From Leifsonia poae (GTDB lineage Bacteria; Actinomycetota; Actinomycetes; Actinomycetales; Microbacteriaceae): a DNA stretch of 64,000 nt. Each line of letters starts with the position of its first letter. Within the stretch, counting starts at the first letter, position 1. Shown here in pieces: positions 60,365 to 64,000 of this stretch. Location: contig NZ_BSEN01000001.1 in NCBI RefSeq assembly GCF_027921845.1, positions 244,014 through 308,013 of the forward strand, given 5' to 3'. Under the pieces are notes generated by a model. It had not been told where the DNA came from. It was given only the letters and a program-made list of their open reading frames with translations, and made no database searches. The position numbers were made by a program, and so were the translations under genes.

Positions 60365-61297
60365 CTAGCGGTCGTCGCGCGCGCTATCGGCCCTGAACGC
60401 ATCAAGCTCGGCGAGCGTCGGATAGGACGACTGCGCGCCCTCTTTCGTCGCGGCGAACGCGCCGACGGCGGCGGCGAAGCCGGCCGCGTCCGCGAGCCCG
60501 TCCCCAGCGGCGAGCCGCACGGCGAGCGCCCCCATGAAGGCGTCACCGCATCCCGTGGTGTCGACGGCCGTGACGGCGACCGCCGCCACCGTGCTCACCT
60601 CGTCGCCGTCGAACACCAGACTCCCCTCGGCGCCGCGGGTGATGACGGCCCGCCGGATGCCGTGGTTGGCGAAGGCGGCAGCGACCGCCCACGGGGTCGC
60701 CGATTCGACATCGACGGAGAGCAGCAGCGACGCCTCGTGCTCGTTGACGAGCAGCACGTCCGTCACGGCAAGCAGGTCGGCCGGCACGGCGGCGTAGGGC
60801 GAGAGGTTCAGCAGCACCGTCGCCCCGGCAGCGTGGGCGCGCCCGGCCGCAGCGGCGACGACGCCCAGGTCGATCTCGAGGCAGAGCCCGAGCACCGCGC
60901 GGTCCCTGAAGCTCTCGCTGCCCTCGATGTCGTCCACGGACAATTCGTCGTTCGCGCCCGGACTCACCACGATCGAATTCTCACCGTGCGCGTCGACCGT
61001 GATCATGGCCGTTCCCGTCGCCACACCGTCGACGACACGCACCTGCGAGACATCCGCCCCCGCATCCGTGAGGGATGCCAGGAGCAGTTCGCCGTGCGCG
61101 TCGCCGCCCACCGCGCCCAGCATCGTGACGTCGCCGCCGAGCAGCGCCGCTGCGGCCGCCTGGTTCGCCCCCTTGCCTCCCGGGAGGGTCGCGAGGGTCG
61201 AGCCGCGCACGGTCTCCCCCGGAGCCGGGAAGCGGTCGGTGCGCACGACCAGGTCGGCGTTCAGCGAGCCGACGATCAGGATTCCGTTCCGTGACAT
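60365..61297 (-). CDS. rbsK: Ribokinase
   Basis: A 310-residue PfkB-family kinase phosphorylating ribose at O5. GSLNADLVVRTDRFPAPGETVRG is the N-terminal ribose motif, LPGGKGANQAAAAALLGG the first PfkB site, and DTTGCGDAFMGALAV the second, with the catalytic Asp. Last gene of the nucleoside operon, 12 bp after the MFS gene. Confidence 0.92.
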   Translation of the reverse strand: MSRNGILIVGSLNADLVVRTDRFPAPGETVRGSTLATLPGGKGANQAAAAALLGGDVTMLGAVGGDAHGELLLASLTDAGADVSQVRVVDGVATGTAMITVDAHGENSIVVSPGANDELSVDDIEGSESFRDRAVLGLCLEIDLGVVAAAAGRAHAAGATVLLNLSPYAAVPADLLAVTDVLLVNEHEASLLLSVDVESATPWAVAAAFANHGIRRAVITRGAEGSLVFDGDEVSTVAAVAVTAVDTTGCGDAFMGALAVRLAAGDGLADAAGFAAAVGAFAATKEGAQSSYPTLAELDAFRADSARDDR

Positions 61298-61309
61298 GGC
61301 ACCAGCCTC

Positions 61310-62776
61310 TCAGGCTTCGGCCGAGGCCGGCTTGGGGATCAGGAACGAGATCGCCAGCGCGACCAGGGTGATCGCCGCGCCCACGAGCATCCCGGCGCTG
61401 TACCCGGTCGTCGACGATCCGGATGCGGGAGACAGCACGATCTGCACGGCCGGCAGGATCGCGAAGCTCAAACCGGCGCCGAGGTTGAACGCACCCGCGT
61501 TGAGGCCCGGCAGGAATCCGGGGTTGTCGCTCGGCGAGAGAACGATGCCGAGGCCGTTGAGCATGATGTTCACGATGCCCGCGTACGTGATGCCGATCAG
61601 CACGGTCGCCGCGATGAGCACCGGGAGCGAGTGCACGCCGACGAACGCCATGACCAGCGTGGCCACGATGGTGCCGGCGAGTCCGACCCTGAGCACGTTG
61701 CGGTAGCCGAGCGTCGGAGCGAGGCGTCCGGCGAACGGGCCGACGATCCAGCCGACGATCGCGTACGGCGTGAGGAAGGCGAGCGACGCGAGGTCGGGCT
61801 CCATCCCGAAGCCGGCGGCGCCGTTCTGGGCGAGCGATGTGACGAGTCCGTTGACTACGGCGAAGACGCCTGTCATGGTCAGCAGCGTGGTGAGCAGGAG
61901 CGCCCAGGTGCTGCGGCGGCGCAGGTACGCCGGCGGCACGAGCGGTTGCTTCAAGCGGTTCTCCACCTGCCAGAACACGAAGAACGCGACCAGGGCGACG
62001 ACGATCCCGCCGACCACGATGACCCCGTTGGCCGCTCCGAGCTTGCCGGCTTCGTTGAGCGCGGTGAGCAAGGCGCCGATCGAGACGACGAGCGGGAGGA
62101 CGCCCCACCAGTCCATCGTGGTGCCCTCGGACGGCTTCGACTCGACACCCCAGAGGAACACGAGTGCGACGGCGACGGCCGAGACGGCGGCGATGACCCA
62201 GAACACCGAGCGGAAGCCGAATGCGGTGGCGAGCCAGCCGCCGGCGATGGCGTCGATGCCGGCGATCCCGCCGTTCACCGCGGTGAGCAGGCCCATGGCC
62301 GCTCCGTACTTCTTCGGGTCGGAGATCTCGGCCCGCAGCATGAGCAGGCAGACCGGGACGACAGGCCCGGAGACACCCTGGATGGCGCGGCCGACGTAGA
62401 GCATCGGGAGGTTGACGGCGAGAGCCGAGACGATGCTTCCGAGGATCATGACGATGAGCATCCCGGCCAGGATGCGCTTGCGCCCGACGATGTCGCTGAG
62501 CCGCGGCAGGAAGAGGGAGAACAGCGCGGCCAGGGTGAAGAACATGGTCTGCGAGAGGCCGACGGAGGCGTCGTCGGTGTTCAGCTCGCGCGCGATGGTG
62601 ACGAGCACCGGGCTCAGCATGCTGGCGTTCAGCTGGAAGGCGATGCAGGCGGCGAGGAGGGCGGCGGTCAGGGCGCCGAGGCGAACGGTGGAGCCGGGGG
62701 TGCGGCCGGTGCCTGGGGTGCGGCCGGAGCCGGGGGTGCGGCCCGTCTTGTTGCCGGTGGTGTCGACCGTGCTCAT
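61310..62776 (-). CDS. MFS transporter, probably nucleoside uptake
   Basis: A 488-residue transporter of about 14 TM helices. An N-terminal 30-residue tail contains GRTPGS repeats (encoded by an 18-bp tandem repeat). Motif A is RLSDIVGRKRILAGML. Between nucleoside hydrolase (4-nt ATGA overlap) and ribokinase, so a nucleoside or ribose importer is inferred. The sequence family alone does not fix the substrate. Confidence 0.82.
   Translation of the reverse strand: MSTVDTTGNKTGRTPGSGRTPGTGRTPGSTVRLGALTAALLAACIAFQLNASMLSPVLVTIARELNTDDASVGLSQTMFFTLAALFSLFLPRLSDIVGRKRILAGMLIVMILGSIVSALAVNLPMLYVGRAIQGVSGPVVPVCLLMLRAEISDPKKYGAAMGLLTAVNGGIAGIDAIAGGWLATAFGFRSVFWVIAAVSAVAVALVFLWGVESKPSEGTTMDWWGVLPLVVSIGALLTALNEAGKLGAANGVIVVGGIVVALVAFFVFWQVENRLKQPLVPPAYLRRRSTWALLLTTLLTMTGVFAVVNGLVTSLAQNGAAGFGMEPDLASLAFLTPYAIVGWIVGPFAGRLAPTLGYRNVLRVGLAGTIVATLVMAFVGVHSLPVLIAATVLIGITYAGIVNIMLNGLGIVLSPSDNPGFLPGLNAGAFNLGAGLSFAILPAVQIVLSPASGSSTTGYSAGMLVGAAITLVALAISFLIPKPASAEA
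62691..62744. repeat. 18-bp in-frame repeat in MFS N-terminus
   Basis: Three units of about GAGCCGGGGGTGCGGCCG. They encode GRTPGS/GRTPGT repeats in the cytoplasmic N-terminal tail of the MFS protein, so copy-number change would leave the frame intact. Confidence 0.75.
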
Positions 62777-63720
62777 GCTGCGACCTCCCCGATGCGCTCG
62801 AGAGCGTCGACGACCAGCGCCCAGAAGCGCTCGTGGTCGAGCTCCGTGGCGGCCCAGGTGGTGCAGTCGTCGGGGGCGGGCGCGCGGAAGTCGGCGACGG
62901 TCATCCCGAGCGTGAGGGTGCCGGTGAGCTCGATGTCGATCGGCACCTTGACGGTGCGCACGATGGTCGGGTCGATCACGTAGGCGACGGCGCAGGGGTC
63001 GTGCACGGGCGGCGAGTCGAAGCCCTGGGACTGCTTGTAGGTCGCGCCGAAGAACTCGAGCAGCTCCAGTACGAAGCGCGCGGGTGCGGTATCGACCGCG
63101 GCGATGCGCTCGACGACAGCGGGGGTGGCGAGCGCCTGGTGCGTCAGGTCGAGGCCGACCATGACGACGGGCCAGCTCTCGGTGAAGACGATGTGGGCGG
63201 CCTCAGGGTCGATCTTGATGTTGAACTCGGCGACGGCGCTCCAGTTGCCGGTGTGGTAGCCGCCGCCCATCAGCACGACCTCTTTGACGCGCTCGGCGAT
63301 GCGCGGCTCCTTGCGCACGGCGAGCGCGATGTTCGTCAGCCCGCCGGTGGGAACCAGAGTCACGGTCTTCGGCTCATTGGCCATGATCGTGTCGATGATC
63401 AGGTCGACGGCGTGGCGGTGGTCGAGTTCGAGGGTCGGCTCGGGGAGGACGGGGCCGTCCATCCCGGAATCGCCGTGGATGTCGGGGGCGTTCTCGATCG
63501 TGCGGACCAGCGGACGTGTGGCGCCGGCAGCGAACGGGACCCCCGTGATGCCCGCGATCTCGGCGACCGCGAGCGCGTTGCGCGTGACCTTCGGCAGGGT
63601 CTGGTTGCCCACCACGGTCGTGACCGCGAGGAGTTCGATGTCGGGGTTTCCGTGCGCGAGCAGCATCGCTATCGCGTCATCGTGCCCTGGATCGCAGTCG
63701 AGGATGATCTTCGTGCCCAT
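62773..63720 (-). CDS. Nucleoside hydrolase
   Basis: A 315-residue inosine-uridine-type hydrolase. DCDPGHDDA (residues 8-16) holds the calcium-binding Asp cluster; EVVLMGGGYHTGNWSAVAEFNIKIDPEAA and HDPCAVAYVIDPTI are the family blocks. It cleaves nucleosides to base and ribose. ATG at 63720; an upstream frame start would lie inside the operator. First gene of the operon; stop overlaps MFS start by ATGA. Confidence 0.92.
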   Translation of the reverse strand: MGTKIILDCDPGHDDAIAMLLAHGNPDIELLAVTTVVGNQTLPKVTRNALAVAEIAGITGVPFAAGATRPLVRTIENAPDIHGDSGMDGPVLPEPTLELDHRHAVDLIIDTIMANEPKTVTLVPTGGLTNIALAVRKEPRIAERVKEVVLMGGGYHTGNWSAVAEFNIKIDPEAAHIVFTESWPVVMVGLDLTHQALATPAVVERIAAVDTAPARFVLELLEFFGATYKQSQGFDSPPVHDPCAVAYVIDPTIVRTVKVPIDIELTGTLTLGMTVADFRAPAPDDCTTWAATELDHERFWALVVDALERIGEVAA

Positions 63721-63767
63721 GAGGCTCCACTTCGTCGGGGGTCGGCCTCGGATGCGGGCCGGCAGAG

Positions 63768-63802
63768 TTAAGCGCTTAATGCCTATCACGTCAAGCGCTT
63801 AA
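63768..63802. promoter_or_regulatory. Twin LacI-type operators
   Basis: TTAAGCGCTTAA (63768-63779) is a perfect 12-bp palindrome, and TCAAGCGCTTAA (63791-63802) differs at one base. Centres are 23 bp apart. Both have the central CG of LacI-family sites. They lie between nucleoside hydrolase and the LacI gene. Confidence 0.8.
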
Positions 63803-63925
63803 CCCGAAATCGTCCGTCGTCCGCATCGACGCGTGATCGATTCCAGGATGATTCCCGTTGCTCGAGCCGCGAACCGGCGAACATCCGGGAATCGATGGCG
63901 CCCAGGGGGCCAGTAGCATCGGTAC

Positions 63926-64000
63926 ATGCCCCGCTCCCCTCGCGTGACCGCCGCTCAGGTGGCCGAGCGGGCGGGACTCTCGGTGGCGACCGTTTCCCTG
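63926..64000 (+). CDS. LacI-family regulator (N-terminal fragment)
   Basis: The gene runs off the right edge. The 25 visible residues include VTAAQVAERAGLSVATVSL, the LacI helix-turn-helix. TAGCAT (63913-63918) ends 7 nt before the ATG, so the mRNA is likely leaderless. Divergent from the nucleoside operon, which it probably represses through the twin operators at 63768-63802. Confidence 0.88.
   Translation, partial: MPRSPRVTAAQVAERAGLSVATVSL

Overview
The window is high-GC chromosomal DNA from an actinobacterium. Gene content, leaderless-type promoters (TANNNT 6-8 nt before ATG/GTG), a DUF559/AbiEi-like protein, two LAATG-sorted surface proteins and a nitrate-reductase remnant all fit a Microbacteriaceae-like organism (Leifsonia/Microbacterium type). 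That placement is inferred from gene content, not from a marker-gene search. I see no rRNA, CRISPR array, transposase or prophage, and one tRNA, Ala(CGC).

Layout. 0-6.6 kb: amino-acid type ABC binding protein, a GNAT, then a sulfur-linked minus-strand run (sulfurtransferase, cysteine synthase, DmoA/NtaA-type flavin monooxygenase, and an aromatic-amino-acid-lyase homologue that has lost the MIO-forming triad). 6.6-10.5 kb: class I ribonucleotide reductase operon. NrdB lacks the radical Tyr (Phe instead), and the CxxC tail expected on NrdA lies on a separate 26-codon ORF overlapping the nrdA stop. Upstream are two NrdR boxes and a cluster of DnaA-box-like sites. 10.5-17.4 kb: MFS, a DUF559-nuclease-like gene bracketed by inverted copies of a 63-bp palindromic repeat, aldo/keto reductase, YhgE-like membrane protein with divergent TetR, hydrolase with its own TetR. 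17.4-23.3 kb: SDR, acyl-CoA dehydrogenase, M24 peptidase, DUF445, SRPBCC/ArsR pair, DUF3054. 23.4-27.6 kb: kinase-aminotransferase fusion and epoxide hydrolase. 27.7-34.1 kb: two large secreted LAATG proteins around a LysR/LysE pair. 34.3-38.6 kb: PadR-controlled ABC exporter. 38.7-43.5 kb: tRNA and housekeeping genes (GalU, 5-FTHF cyclo-ligase, FmdB, MscL). 43.5-47.3 kb: a 1240-residue SF1-helicase-like protein with apparently dead nucleotide-binding motifs. 47.4-49.5 kb: narH and narI without narG or narJ. 49.6-58.8 kb: an antibiotic-resistance neighbourhood (ArsR-like/MFS pair, erm methyltransferase with an MRLR leader peptide and attenuator-like hairpins, DHA2 exporter, UvrA2-like ABC ATPase), interrupted by a signal peptidase, a G5 protein and DUF4186. 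59-64 kb: DsbA-like protein and a nucleoside-salvage operon (nucleoside hydrolase, MFS, ribokinase) facing a LacI regulator with twin operators.

How parts work together. Nucleoside uptake, hydrolysis and ribose phosphorylation form one regulated unit at the right edge. The erm region combines ribosome methylation with two efflux pumps and a UvrA2-type protein. The nrd operon appears to be under both NrdR and DnaA control. The most unusual items are the detached NrdA redox tail, the 63-bp palindrome family (five copies, one divergent), the MIO-less lyase, the pseudo-helicase, orphan NarHI and the erm leader.
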